This document shows, piece by piece, positions 6,657 to 15,629 of a DNA stretch of 51,427 nucleotides. How positions within the stretch are numbered: the first letter of the stretch is position 1; each line of letters begins with the position of its first letter. The notes beneath the pieces are model-generated. The model made no database searches and had not been told where the DNA came from. It saw only the letters and a program-made list of their open reading frames with translations. A program made the position numbers and the translations under genes. The stretch is from JADGGV01 sp035715725 (GTDB lineage: Bacteria > Gemmatimonadota > Gemmatimonadetes > Longimicrobiales > RSA9): positions 1-51,427 of the forward strand of contig DASTKT010000026.1 of NCBI GenBank assembly GCA_035715725.1, given 5' to 3'.

Positions 6657-9479
6657 ATGAGGACCGTGGAGATCTCTAGGACGTTCGGAACATACAACGC
6701 CGGCTACGCGCAGGCGGTTTACCAGCAATACCTCCAGAGCCCGTTCTCCGTTCCCGAGGAGTGGCGGCGCTACTTCGAAGCGACGGGTGCCGCCGGGCTG
6801 GAGGCGCTGGCGCCTTCCGGCGTCGCCGGGGCCGCGCCGGCCGCACCGGCCGCGCCGACGGCCGCCCAGCTCCGCACGGCGGTGGTGGCGGCGGAGCTGG
6901 TGGACGCGTATCGGCTGCACGGCCACCTGGTCGCCCGGGTGAACCCTCTGGGCCACGACGCGGTGACGGACGAGTTGCTCGACCCCGAGTTCTACGGGAT
7001 CACGCCGGAGGACCTGGCCAGCGTGCCGGCCGCGGCGCTCGGCTTCGAGGGGGAGGGCACCGCCGCCGACGTGCTGGAGTGGCTGCGGCGGACGTACGCG
7101 GGCCCGATCGGCTACGAGTACGAGCACATCGCCGATCCGGAGCGGCGCGAGTGGCTGCGGCAGCAGATCGAGTCGGGCGCCCACTTTCGGGCGTTCGGCC
7201 CGGAGGAGAAGCGGCGGCTGCTGAAGCGGCTCACCGCGCTGGAGGGGCTGGAGCAGTTCCTCCACCGGGCGTACCTGGGTCAGAAGCGCTTCTCGGGCGA
7301 GGGCACGGACATGCTCGTGCCGATGCTGGACGTAGCCATCGAGAGGGCGGCGGCCGCCGGCACGCGGGAAGTGATCCTCGGGATGGCGCACCGCGGGCGG
7401 CTGAACGTGCTGGCCCACATCCTGGGCATGCCGTACACGCGGATCATCGGCGAATTCGAGGGCGTGCACAAGTTCAGCGAGGGCACCGGCGACGTGAAGT
7501 ACCACATCGGCGGCGAAGGCACCTACGCGACGGCGTCGGGTCAGCCGCTCTCGGTGCTGCTGGCGCCGAACCCGAGCCACCTCGAGTTCGTGAACCCGGT
7601 CGTGGAGGGGATGGTCCGGGCCAAGCAGAGCAATCTGACGGGGCGGACGATCGAGCGGGACGAGGACGCGGTGCTCCCGATCCTCATGCACGGCGACGCG
7701 GCGTTCGCGGGCCAGGGCGTCGTCCCCGAGACGCTCAACCTCGTCGAGCTGGCCGGCTACCGGACCGGCGGCACGCTCCACATCATCACGAACAACCAGG
7801 TCGGCTTCACGACCGAGCCGAGCGAGGGCCGCTCCACGCGCTACTCGAGCGACGTCGCGAAGGGCTTCGACATCCCGATCTTCCACGTCAACGCCGACGA
7901 GCCCGAGGCGTGCCTGGCCGTGGCGCGTCTGGCCATGGAGTACCGGGAGCGCTTCCACACCGACGTGCTGATCGACCTGATCGGCTACCGCCGCTACGGC
8001 CACAACGAGGGCGACGAGCCGGCGTACACCCAGCCGCGCATGTACGAGGCGATCGCCAGTCACCCGTCGGTGCGGCGCATCTTCGCCGATCGGCTCGTGG
8101 CCGAAGGCGTCGTTACGGAGGACGAGGTCGAGGCGGAGTGGAACGCCGCGCACCAGCGGCTCCTGGAGGCGCAGGAGGAGGTCAAGAAGTCGCCACCGGC
8201 GCTGTACCAGCCGAACGGCGGTCCGCCGATCGCGGTCGTGGACCGGCCCGTGGTGGACACGTCCACAGACCGGGAGCTGCTCCTCTCGCTGGACCGCCAG
8301 CTGCACTCGTGGCCGGAGAGCTTCCACGTGCACCCGAAGCTCGCGCGGCAGCTCGAGCGGCGCGCGAAGGCGCTTCCCGCCGATGGTCCGGTCGACTGGG
8401 CGCATGCGGAGGCGCTGGCATTCGGCTCGCTGCTGGCGCAGGGGCGGCCGGTGCGGATGACGGGCCAGGACGTCGAGCGTGGCACGTTCAGCCAGCGGCA
8501 CCTCGTGCTCCACGACGTGAAGACGGATGGCACGTACACGCCGATCGCGAACCTCGCGGAGGCGACGGCGCCGTTCGAGATCTACAACTCGCCGCTCTCC
8601 GAGCTGGCGCCGGTGGGCTTCGAGTACGGCTTCTCCGTGGCGGTGCCGGACGCGCTCGTGCTGTGGGAGGCGCAGTTCGGGGACTTCGCCAACGGCGCGC
8701 AGATCATCATCGACCAGTTCATCTCCGCCGGGCGCGTGAAGTGGGGCCAGGAGAGCCGCCTCGTGCTGCTGCTTCCCCATGGCTCCGAGGGCCAGGGCCC
8801 GGAGCACTCGAGCGCGCGCATCGAGCGCTTCCTCCAGCTCGCGGCCGAGGGGGAGATGACCGTGGCCGACTGCAGCACGCCGGCGAGCTACTTCCACCTG
8901 CTCCGCCGGCAGGCGCTCTCGAGCGTCCGACGCCCGCTCGTGGTGATGACGCCGAAGTCGCTGCTGCGCCACCCGAAGGCGGTCTCCCGTCTCGAGGAGC
9001 TGACGAACGGGCGGTTCCAGCCGGTCATCGACGATGCGGAGGCGCGCGCCCGCGCCGACCAGATCACCCGCATCGTCCTCTGCACCGGCAAGGTCTATTA
9101 CGACCTGATCGGCAGCGAGGAGCGCGAGAAGGCACGCCACATCGCGATCGTCCGCCTCGAGGAGCTCTACCCGTTCCCGCAGGCGGAACTGAGCGAGGTG
9201 ATCGCGCAGTATCCGGCCGTAGAGGAGCTGGTCTGGACGCAGGAGGAGCCGCACAACATGGGGCCCTGGCCGCTCCTCGACATGCGTCTCCTCGAGGTGA
9301 CGCCGGAGGGCGTGCGCCTCGCCTACGTCGGGCGGCCGGAGCGCGCCGCACCGGCGGAAGGCTTCGCCAACGTGCAGGCGGCGGAGCAGGCGCACCTGGT
9401 CCAGGCGGCGTTCCAGCCGCTCCCCGCGGCGGATGTCTCGCGGAAGGCCCGCGCAGGCCGGCGGGCCTCGAAGCGCTGA
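6657..9479 (+). CDS. sucA: 2-oxoglutarate dehydrogenase E1 component
   Basis: 940 residues, the usual length. It is the thiamine-diphosphate-dependent decarboxylase of the 2-oxoglutarate dehydrogenase complex in the TCA cycle. The N-terminal segment (NAGYAQAVYQQYLQSP, then EEWRRYFE) is the E2-binding or 2-oxoglutarate dehydrogenase N-terminal motif. The core has GMAHRGRLNVLAHILG, the KYHIGG and NPSHLEFVNPV motifs, the ThDP motif starting GDAAFAGQGVVPETLN and ending NNQVGFTT, and the transketolase-like C-terminus with GSEGQGPEHSSAR. The ATG has AAGAGG just upstream. No sucB or lpd follows: the next gene is a small membrane protein and a strong palindrome separates them, so sucA looks monocistronic here. 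Confidence 0.96.
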   Translation: MRTVEISRTFGTYNAGYAQAVYQQYLQSPFSVPEEWRRYFEATGAAGLEALAPSGVAGAAPAAPAAPTAAQLRTAVVAAELVDAYRLHGHLVARVNPLGHDAVTDELLDPEFYGITPEDLASVPAAALGFEGEGTAADVLEWLRRTYAGPIGYEYEHIADPERREWLRQQIESGAHFRAFGPEEKRRLLKRLTALEGLEQFLHRAYLGQKRFSGEGTDMLVPMLDVAIERAAAAGTREVILGMAHRGRLNVLAHILGMPYTRIIGEFEGVHKFSEGTGDVKYHIGGEGTYATASGQPLSVLLAPNPSHLEFVNPVVEGMVRAKQSNLTGRTIERDEDAVLPILMHGDAAFAGQGVVPETLNLVELAGYRTGGTLHIITNNQVGFTTEPSEGRSTRYSSDVAKGFDIPIFHVNADEPEACLAVARLAMEYRERFHTDVLIDLIGYRRYGHNEGDEPAYTQPRMYEAIASHPSVRRIFADRLVAEGVVTEDEVEAEWNAAHQRLLEAQEEVKKSPPALYQPNGGPPIAVVDRPVVDTSTDRELLLSLDRQLHSWPESFHVHPKLARQLERRAKALPADGPVDWAHAEALAFGSLLAQGRPVRMTGQDVERGTFSQRHLVLHDVKTDGTYTPIANLAEATAPFEIYNSPLSELAPVGFEYGFSVAVPDALVLWEAQFGDFANGAQIIIDQFISAGRVKWGQESRLVLLLPHGSEGQGPEHSSARIERFLQLAAEGEMTVADCSTPASYFHLLRRQALSSVRRPLVVMTPKSLLRHPKAVSRLEELTNGRFQPVIDDAEARARADQITRIVLCTGKVYYDLIGSEEREKARHIAIVRLEELYPFPQAELSEVIAQYPAVEELVWTQEEPHNMGPWPLLDMRLLEVTPEGVRLAYVGRPERAAPAEGFANVQAAEQAHLVQAAFQPLPAADVSRKARAGRRASKR

Positions 9480-9505
9480 GCGATACCTCCACCCGCTGGC
9501 GTGAC

Positions 9506-9539
9506 ACGGGGCGGCTCCTCCGCGGAGGAGCCGCCCCGT
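9506..9539 (+). terminator. Perfect 34-base palindrome after sucA
   Basis: Arms of 17 bases (ACGGGGCGGCTCCTCCG and its exact complement) with no unpaired loop bases beyond the centre, starting 27 bases after the sucA stop. There is no T tract, so it may terminate inefficiently or act as a 3' stabiliser or processing hairpin. Confidence 0.65.
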
Positions 9540-9632
9540 TGCGCATCGGAGAAGATCCACCCCGCATGGCGCCACGGAGGTACGGCAATTGCCACATCAT
9601 CGGGTCCTGAACCGCTCCGGGAGGAGAGATCG

Positions 9633-9827
9633 ATGATGTCGGTCGCGCTCTATATCGTGGGTTTCCTGGTCCTGATCGCCGGGTTGGCTTGGGCAGCGAG
9701 CCTGCTCGGTGTGCCGAGCACCTGGATCATCATCGGTGCCGTGGTCCTGGCCGGCATCGCAATCCTGGCGATCGCGGGGAGCGTCGAGCGGCGGGAGCCG
9801 CCGCCACCACCGCCGCCGGTGCGGTAG
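9633..9827 (+). CDS. Small two-helix membrane protein
   Basis: 64 residues. Two hydrophobic segments are clear, about residues 4-23 (ALYIVGFLVLIAGLAWAASL) and 29-48 (STWIIIGAVVLAGIAILAIA). A short charged stretch (VERRE) and a run of seven prolines end the protein. The start has GGGAGGAGAG about 5 bases upstream, a strong ribosome-binding site; ATGATG leaves a choice between adjacent codons. I do not recognise a named family. It stands alone between sucA and lemA. Confidence 0.7.
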   Translation: MMSVALYIVGFLVLIAGLAWAASLLGVPSTWIIIGAVVLAGIAILAIAGSVERREPPPPPPPVR

Positions 9828-10011
9828 CGCCGCGGCCGCTCGGCCGCCGGGCGCGCGCGCCGGCAGGGGCTCGTCGCTCGCGGGGCGCGCGACGGCCGCG
9901 CATCGTCGTCACCACTTCGCCGCACGCGTCGCGGCGACGGGCTCGCCCGTCCGTCCGCTCCTCCGCTCCCCGGACCGGCCACGCCGCCCCGGGCACGGCG
10001 GCACGCCTCCC

Positions 10012-10041
10012 TTTACATTCCCGGCGCCGCGGGGGTATCCT
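10012..10041 (+). promoter_or_regulatory. Putative promoter of the lemA-DUF2207 pair
   Basis: TTTACA (10012-10017) and TATCCT (10036-10041) with an 18-base spacer, about 49 bases before the lemA start. The upstream 9828-10000 stretch shows nothing else recognisable. Confidence 0.45.
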
Positions 10042-10089
10042 AGCCGACCCCCGGATCTTCCCATCACGCGCCGACCGAGGTCGCCGGCC

Positions 10090-10629
10090 ATGCTGCCTAT
10101 CGTCGTTCTCGTCGTTCTCGCGCTGGTCGTCTTCTGGGCGTACAACTCGTTGGTCCGGCTGCGAGTGCAGGCGGATGCGGCGTGGTCCGACGTGGACGTC
10201 CAGCTCAAGCGGCGCCACGATCTGATCCCGAACCTGGTGGAGACGGTGAAGGGGTACGCGGGCCACGAGCGCGGCACGCTGGAGGCGGTCACGAACGCGC
10301 GCTCCCGGGCCATGAGCGCCGCGGGCCCGGCGGAGCGGGCGCAGGCGGAGGGCCAGCTCACGCAGTCGCTCCGATCGCTGCTCGTGGTGGCGGAGGCATA
10401 CCCGGAGCTGCGCGCCTCGGAGAACTTCGGGCAGCTCCAGCAGACGCTGCACACGCTCGAGGACGGGATCCAGAATGCGCGGCGCTACTACAACGCCGTC
10501 GTTCGCGACCTGAACACGAAGATCGCGCAATTCCCGTCGAACCTCGTCGCCCTCTCCTTCGGCTTCAAGCCCCGCGAGTTCTTCGAGATCGCGGACGAGG
10601 AGCGGGCCGTCCCGAAGGTCTCCTTCTGA
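10090..10629 (+). CDS. lemA: LemA family protein
   Basis: 179 residues. One N-terminal transmembrane helix (LPIVVLVVLALVVFWAYNSLV) is followed by the all-helical LemA domain with its hallmark motifs: WSDVDVQLKRRHDLIPNLVETVKGYA, YPELRASENF and ARRYYNAVVRDLN. The domain ends in FPSNLVALSFGFKPREFFE. LemA proteins sit in the cytoplasmic membrane; their biochemical role is unknown, though they often travel with DUF2207 or TPM-domain proteins. The start is the first codon of the hydrophobic helix. The stop lies one base before the ATG of the DUF2207 gene, so the two are almost certainly co-transcribed. Confidence 0.93.
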   Translation: MLPIVVLVVLALVVFWAYNSLVRLRVQADAAWSDVDVQLKRRHDLIPNLVETVKGYAGHERGTLEAVTNARSRAMSAAGPAERAQAEGQLTQSLRSLLVVAEAYPELRASENFGQLQQTLHTLEDGIQNARRYYNAVVRDLNTKIAQFPSNLVALSFGFKPREFFEIADEERAVPKVSF

Positions 10630-10630
10630 C

Positions 10631-12379
10631 ATGAGCCTCCCCCGGTCGGCCGGCGCCAGGCTCCTGCGCGCCGGCATCCTGGCCTCGGCGATCACACTGG
10701 CCGCGGCGTCGGCGGCCGTCGCGCGCCAGGTCTCGGTCCGACGCGTGGACGCCGAGCTGCTCGTGCGGGAGGATGGTCTGCTCGACGTGACGGAGCGGCT
10801 GGACATCCGCTTCGACGGCGCCTGGAACGGCTTCTATCGCACGATCCCGGTCGAGTACCGTGGCCCCGGCGGGCTGAACTACACCCTGCGCCTGAAGGTG
10901 CTGAGCGTCACGGACGGCTCCGGCGCTCCGCTCCGCTACGAGCTGAAGCGGGAGGGCCGGCTCCTGCGGGTGAAGGTCTACATCCCGGGCGCCACCGACG
11001 CGGACCGGATGCTCGTCCTGCGCTACCGGGTCCAGCAGGGGCTGCGCTTCTTCCCGGACCACGACGAGCTGTACTGGAACGTGGTCGGCCAGGACTCGGA
11101 CGTGCCCGTGGCGCTGGCATCCGCCCGCGTGCTGCTGCCGGGCGCGGTGTCCGGCGTGCGGGCGCAGGCGTTCGAGGGGCCGGACGGCGCGACCGAGCCC
11201 GGCGGCGCGGACGTGGTCGGCGGGAACGTCGTGGACGTGCGGGCGCTGCGACCGCTGTCGCCGAAGGAGGGGCTCACCGTCGCGGTGGGGTGGGCGCCGG
11301 GCGTGGTGCACCGCCCGACGCCGGTGGAGCGCGTATGGCTCTTCCTCATCAGCAACTGGATCCTGCTGCTCCCGCTCCTGACGCTCGCGGTCATGGGCCG
11401 CATCTGGTACCTCTACGGCCGGGACCCGCGGCTGCGCCCGATCGCGCCGCGCTACGAGCCGCCGGACGCGCTCACGGTCGCGGAGGCCGGTGCACTGCTG
11501 GACAGCGGCGCCGACCCGAAGGACGTCACCGCGACGCTCGTGGACCTGGCCGTGCGCGGCTATCTGCGGATCGAGGAGCACGAGACCGGCGGCGTGCTCG
11601 GCCTGTTCGGCAAGACCGACTACATCTTCCACCGTACCCGTCCGCGGGAGGCGTGGTCGGAGCTGCTCCCCCACGAGCAGGCGCTCCTTTCGGCGCTCTT
11701 CGACGACGGCGACCGGAGCGCCGTGCCGATGTCCTCGCTCGTGAACTCGTTCTACAAGGAGCTGCCGCGCATCAAGGACGCCGTCTTCGACCGGCTCGTC
11801 TACCGGGGCTACTACAAGCGGCGCCCGGACGCGGTGAAGAAGCCGTTCCTCGCCGGAGGTGTGGTATTCGGCGCGCTCGTGGCCTACGGCGGTGCGGCGC
11901 TGGCGCAGCGGCTGCTGGGCCAGCAGCCGCTCCCGTTCGTGATCAGCGGCATCGTCACCGGGCTCGTGATCGTCCTGTTCGGCCTGATCATGCCCGCCCG
12001 CACGCTCGTCGGCGCGCGAGCGCTGGAGGGCGTGCTCGGCTTCGAGGAGTTCCTGCGGCGCGTCGAGGGGGACCGCATCGAGCGCGTGATCAAGACGCCC
12101 GAGCTGTTCGAGAAGTACCTGGCGTACGCCATGGCGTTCGGCGTCGCGAAGCAGTGGGCGAGCGCGTTCGAGGACATCTGCCGCGAGCCGCCGCGGTGGT
12201 ACGCGGGCCCGCCGGGGCGGCAGTTCCGCGCGTCGGCGTTCACGCACGACCTCGGGCAGATGTGCGGCCAGACGGCCACGGCCATGACCTCCGCGCCGAA
12301 GTCCTCCGGCAGCTCGGGGCTCGGCGGCGGCGGGTCGAGCGGCGGCGGCTTCGGCGGCGGTGGGATGGGCGGTTTCTGA
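10631..12379 (+). CDS. DUF2207 domain membrane protein
   Basis: 582 residues. A signal peptide (about 1-30) leads into an extracytoplasmic DUF2207 domain (about 32-220, with DITERLDIRF-like DVTERLDIRF and FYRTIPVEYRG). A transmembrane helix follows at about 237-255, then a cytoplasmic region with YEPPDALTVAEAGALLD and a winged-helix-like AVRGYLRIEEHE stretch. Two more helices lie at about 398-418 and 430-455, and the end is a Gly/Ser-rich tail (GGGFGGGGMGGF). Such tails are usual in LemA-partner DUF2207 proteins. The function is not known. It follows lemA by one base and ends just before a large palindromic terminator shared with the convergent dipeptidase gene. Confidence 0.9.
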   Translation: MSLPRSAGARLLRAGILASAITLAAASAAVARQVSVRRVDAELLVREDGLLDVTERLDIRFDGAWNGFYRTIPVEYRGPGGLNYTLRLKVLSVTDGSGAPLRYELKREGRLLRVKVYIPGATDADRMLVLRYRVQQGLRFFPDHDELYWNVVGQDSDVPVALASARVLLPGAVSGVRAQAFEGPDGATEPGGADVVGGNVVDVRALRPLSPKEGLTVAVGWAPGVVHRPTPVERVWLFLISNWILLLPLLTLAVMGRIWYLYGRDPRLRPIAPRYEPPDALTVAEAGALLDSGADPKDVTATLVDLAVRGYLRIEEHETGGVLGLFGKTDYIFHRTRPREAWSELLPHEQALLSALFDDGDRSAVPMSSLVNSFYKELPRIKDAVFDRLVYRGYYKRRPDAVKKPFLAGGVVFGALVAYGGAALAQRLLGQQPLPFVISGIVTGLVIVLFGLIMPARTLVGARALEGVLGFEEFLRRVEGDRIERVIKTPELFEKYLAYAMAFGVAKQWASAFEDICREPPRWYAGPPGRQFRASAFTHDLGQMCGQTATAMTSAPKSSGSSGLGGGGSSGGGFGGGGMGGF

Positions 12380-12390
12380 TGCGACCGTCC

Positions 12391-12434
12391 GATGCGAGCG
12401 GGGCCGGGTGGATCCACCCGGCCCCGCTCGCATC
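12391..12434. terminator. Perfect 44-base palindrome between convergent genes
   Basis: Two 22-base arms are exact reverse complements, centred at GGATCC (12410-12415). It lies 11 bases after the DUF2207 gene and 32 bases before the end of the dipeptidase gene. It is symmetric and can serve both strands as a bidirectional terminator; neither side has a T tract. Confidence 0.75.
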
Positions 12435-12466
12435 CCGCCCGACGCCCGTTCGCCGCGGGCCGGGTC

Positions 12467-13756
12467 TCAGTTCGTCGCGGTGACGCGCGGCGTCATGTCC
12501 GCCAGCGACGGCCGGCGCTCGCGCTGCAGCCGCGCCGCCGTCGTCTCCATCTGCTTCATCGCGCGGAGCAGGTTCAGGCCGGCGATCTTCTTCACGTCGT
12601 CGTCGCTGTAGCCCCGGCGCAGGAGCTCCGCGAAGAGCACCGGGTAGGTGGACACGTCCTTGAGGCCGATCGGGGAGTCCCCGCCGATGCCGTCGAAGTC
12701 GGAGCCGATGCCGATGTGGTCGATCCCGGCCACCTTGCGGACGTGGTCGATGTGGTCGGCGATGGCCGCGACCGACGACTTCGGCGCGGGATGCTGCTGC
12801 ATCCACGCCCGGACCTGGGCCATGGCGGCCTTGCGGTCCGGCGCGCTCGCCTTGGCGGCCTCCATCACGGAGTCCCGCTCCACCGACCACCGATCGATCC
12901 CCTTCGCCGTGAAGCACGGGCAGAAGTTGATCATGACGACGCCGCCGTTCTTCGGCAGCATGCGGAGCACGTCGTCGGGGACGTTGCGCGGGTGGTCGAC
13001 GAGCGCGCGCGCGGAGGAATGCGAGAAGATGACGGGCGCCTGCGTCACGCGGAGCACGTCGCGCATGACGTCCGCGCTGACGTGCGAGATGTCGACGAAC
13101 ATTCCGAGCCGGTTCATCTCCCGCACGACCTCCTCGCCGAAGGCCGTGAGCCCATTGTGCTTCGGGTAGTCGAGCGCGGCGTCGGCCCAGGAGAGCGTCG
13201 TGTTGTGGGTCAGCGTCATGTAGCGCACGCCGAGGTCGTAGAACGTGCGCAGCGCCGAGAGCGAGTTCTCGATGCCGTGCCCACCCTCGACGCCGATCAG
13301 CGAGGCGGTCTTCCCCTGCTTCTCGATGCGCTCGATGTCCGCCGCGGTGCGGGCGAACTCGAGCGCGTCGGGGTACGCCGCCACGATCCGGTGGGCCATG
13401 TCGATCTCGCGCAGCGCCTGGCGCAGCGCGGCGCCCGCCGGGATCGAGTCGTTCTCGACGTACGCCGACCAGAACTGCGCGCCGAGGTGGCCCTGCCGCA
13501 CGCGCGGCCAGTCCGTCTGCAGCTTCGACTGGCCCTGGTCGAGCGTGGCGGCGTAGGGGTCGCCGCCGAACTTCTCGAGGACCTCCGACGGAAGGTCGTT
13601 GTGGCCGTCGATCACCGGGACCTGGGTCAGCAGCTGGTTCGCACGGGCGAGCAGCTTCGGGTCCGGGGCGGGCCACGCCTCCTGCGCCCGCAGCGGAGCC
13701 GGACGAACGAGGGGACAGAGCGCGAGAAGGAGCAGTGCTCCGGTCTGGACCTTCAT
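12467..13756 (-). CDS. Membrane dipeptidase, M19 family
   Basis: 429 residues with a signal peptide (MKVQTGALLLLALCPLVRPAPLRAQ), so exported. M19 zinc enzymes hydrolyse dipeptides, including some D-amino-acid dipeptides. The metal site and core are visible: VIDGHNDLP (first His and Asp), IGVEGGHGIEN (bridging Glu), LTHN, DISHVS, FSHSSAR and IGSDFDGIGG, in the family order. GGAG lies about 8 bases upstream of the ATG. Gene-end convergence with DUF2207 and an 82-base gap to the next minus-strand gene suggest its own transcript. The natural substrate cannot be read from sequence. Confidence 0.9.
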   Translation of the reverse strand: MKVQTGALLLLALCPLVRPAPLRAQEAWPAPDPKLLARANQLLTQVPVIDGHNDLPSEVLEKFGGDPYAATLDQGQSKLQTDWPRVRQGHLGAQFWSAYVENDSIPAGAALRQALREIDMAHRIVAAYPDALEFARTAADIERIEKQGKTASLIGVEGGHGIENSLSALRTFYDLGVRYMTLTHNTTLSWADAALDYPKHNGLTAFGEEVVREMNRLGMFVDISHVSADVMRDVLRVTQAPVIFSHSSARALVDHPRNVPDDVLRMLPKNGGVVMINFCPCFTAKGIDRWSVERDSVMEAAKASAPDRKAAMAQVRAWMQQHPAPKSSVAAIADHIDHVRKVAGIDHIGIGSDFDGIGGDSPIGLKDVSTYPVLFAELLRRGYSDDDVKKIAGLNLLRAMKQMETTAARLQRERRPSLADMTPRVTATN

Positions 13757-13838
13757 CTCGATCGACTCCGGGTTGGTTGAATGGGTGCGGAGGAATATGC
13801 GGCGCGTTGCGGCGTGGGGCCAGCCGGGCGGCGCGGGC

Positions 13839-14912
13839 TCACCCGCGGCGCAGGTCCTTGAGCGCGTTCGAGAGCGAGCGGCGGAGCTCGCCGCTTTTCC
13901 CGAGCGCCGCCACGGCGCGGCGCTGCGCGGGCAACGCCGTCGCCGTGATCGCGAACTCCATCGTGAACCAGTCCGCCGTGCGACTGAAATGGCCGGTCAC
14001 GAACAGGTCGGCGCCGAGCCGCTGGGCGACGCGGCGGGCCTCGTCGAGGCCCGGGTCGTCCGTGGGTCCCAGCCCCTCCTTGGCGAGCGCCGCGCGCACG
14101 GCCTCGACGGGCACGGGCTCGAGCCCGACCACGTCGCGCAGCGCGAGGCCGAGCGTGTCCTGCACGGCGCGGCGCCAATCCGGCACGCCGGGCGGCGCCG
14201 CCTGCGTGAAGGGCAGGACCGCGACGCGGCGATACGCGCCGGACCGGATCCCGGCGAGGAGCCCGACATCGCGGGGCAGGCCGCCACGGCGGGCCGCCTC
14301 GAGCGCCGCCTTCGTCATGCTGTCGATGTTCGGCATCACGATCGGCACGCCGCCCGGCGCCGTGGGCGCCGGCCGCCGCCCGGACTCCAGCTCGCGCGCC
14401 GTGCTGCGCAGTTGCTCCGCGATCCGCCGGCGCATCTCGTCCGGCTCGCCGCGGGCGGCGGGCGGCGGCGCCGGCGGCACGGGGGCGGCGGCCTCGCTGT
14501 CGGGCTCGGCCGGCCGCGCCGCCGTCGCACGCTCGTCCGCGGCGTGCCAGGCGTAGACGCCGCCGAGGACGCCCACCGCCACGACGACGACCATCACGCC
14601 GGCCATCGCGAGCGACCTCGTGGGATGGCCGCCGTCCGCGGCGCCCTGGCCGCTCGATGTCCCCGTCCGCCGGATCCCCGCGGGAGTGACGTCGAAGAGC
14701 CACCCCAGGACGAGCGCGACCGGGAAGCCGGCCATCGCCAGCACGATGATCCCGCGGATCACCCACGTGGGGACGTTCAGGTAGGGGAGCGCCGTCGTCG
14801 CCGCCTGGATCACGGCCCAGGCCACCACGACGTACACGGCGGCCACGCGGTACACGTGCCGCCGCTTCAGCTCGGCCAGGAAGCGGGAGAAGGCGTCGGG
14901 GCGCGGGTCCAT
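13839..14912 (-). CDS. Membrane protein with TolB/FlgO-like C-terminal domain
   Basis: 357 residues. The N-terminus carries a widespread membrane module: FLAELKRRHVYRVAAVY, a first helix (VVVAWAVIQAATTALPYL), VPTWVIRGIIVLAMAGFPVALVLGWLFDVTPAGIRRT with a second helix, and a third helix (AMAGVMVVVVAVGVLGGVYAW) at about 105-125. A Pro/Ala-rich linker follows, then a periplasmic part with YRRVAVLPFTQ, DTLGLALRDV and LGADLFVTGHFSRTADWFTMEF. That order resembles the FlgO/TolB amino-terminal domain found in envelope and TPR proteins of this membrane-module class. No catalytic residues are seen. The start at 14912 precedes MDPRPDAFSRFL; upstream codons look non-coding. It is divergent from the acidic protein gene at 15054. 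Confidence 0.65.
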   Translation of the reverse strand: MDPRPDAFSRFLAELKRRHVYRVAAVYVVVAWAVIQAATTALPYLNVPTWVIRGIIVLAMAGFPVALVLGWLFDVTPAGIRRTGTSSGQGAADGGHPTRSLAMAGVMVVVVAVGVLGGVYAWHAADERATAARPAEPDSEAAAPVPPAPPPAARGEPDEMRRRIAEQLRSTARELESGRRPAPTAPGGVPIVMPNIDSMTKAALEAARRGGLPRDVGLLAGIRSGAYRRVAVLPFTQAAPPGVPDWRRAVQDTLGLALRDVVGLEPVPVEAVRAALAKEGLGPTDDPGLDEARRVAQRLGADLFVTGHFSRTADWFTMEFAITATALPAQRRAVAALGKSGELRRSLSNALKDLRRG

Positions 14913-15053
14913 CGGTCTCGCTGGCTCGGTTCGGCCGCGGGCCGGGGCGGCTCGACGGCTCGGGCTCAGGGTACGATGCAACGGCGCCGAAGTTCCGGCG
15001 AGCCCCGGACGCCGCGCTTGCATCGCGCCCGCGCGCGGAACAAGTTGGCCGCA

Positions 15054-15626
15054 GTGGGGCTAGATCCGTTTCGCCGTCAACTCGAGGATCGTGTGGACCA
15101 GCTCGTCGTCGTAACCCACCCCGAGCCGATTCTGCTGCAGGCTCGCGCCATCGAGCACGACACCCTGCCCGATGGCGTCGTGGCGCTGGGATATTACCTG
15201 GATGACCACCTGATCGCCCGCGGCGCCGTCGCGCCGGAGGCGGTGGACGCCATCCGGCTGCTGCTGCGCACGCCGGTGTCGATCGCGCTCGCGGCCACGG
15301 AGGACGAGGACGGCAACATCGACGGCCGTGTCTGCCTCGTGCTGCCGATGGAGGCGGACGCGGGCGAAGACGAGGACGACGAGCCCGACGAGCCGTGGAA
15401 GGCGAGCGTTCCCACGCCGCCCATGGAGCTGGAAGCGAGCGCCGACGACGACGAGGAGCCCCGCCTGGCCCTGCTCCCGATCGGCAATGTCGTGCGGACC
15501 GTCCATGACCGGCGCCACCCCGACGAGGTCGAGGTCGACGTCTGGGAGATGCTCGACAACCTGCTGCACGGCCGCGCCCAGGACGCCACGTCCAAGGCCA
15601 TCGACGATCTGCTGGACAGTCTGTAG
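15054..15626 (+). CDS. Acidic hypothetical protein
   Basis: 190 residues. It starts GLDPFRRQLEDRVDQLVVV, has a strand-rich middle (LPDGVVALGYYLDDHLIARG, then VDAIRLLLRTPVSIALAATEDEDGN) and an acidic patch (GEDEDDEPDEP). The C-terminus (VDVWEMLDNLLHG, then AIDDLLDSL) looks helical. I recognise no family. GTG at 15054 is used as start; a TTG at 15045 with GGAAC upstream is an alternative. It ends three bases before the end of the convergent periplasmic-binding-protein gene. The opposite strand is also open for about 170 codons, but codon bias and the clean acid/hydrophobic pattern favour the plus strand. Confidence 0.6.
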   Translation: MGLDPFRRQLEDRVDQLVVVTHPEPILLQARAIEHDTLPDGVVALGYYLDDHLIARGAVAPEAVDAIRLLLRTPVSIALAATEDEDGNIDGRVCLVLPMEADAGEDEDDEPDEPWKASVPTPPMELEASADDDEEPRLALLPIGNVVRTVHDRRHPDEVEVDVWEMLDNLLHGRAQDATSKAIDDLLDSL

Positions 15627-15629
15627 CCG

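Noticed and set aside
15060..15569. Gene on the minus strand opposite the acidic protein
   Set aside because: It has no upstream ribosome-binding site that I can see, ends by chance, and its residues are Val/Arg/Asp-rich without pattern.
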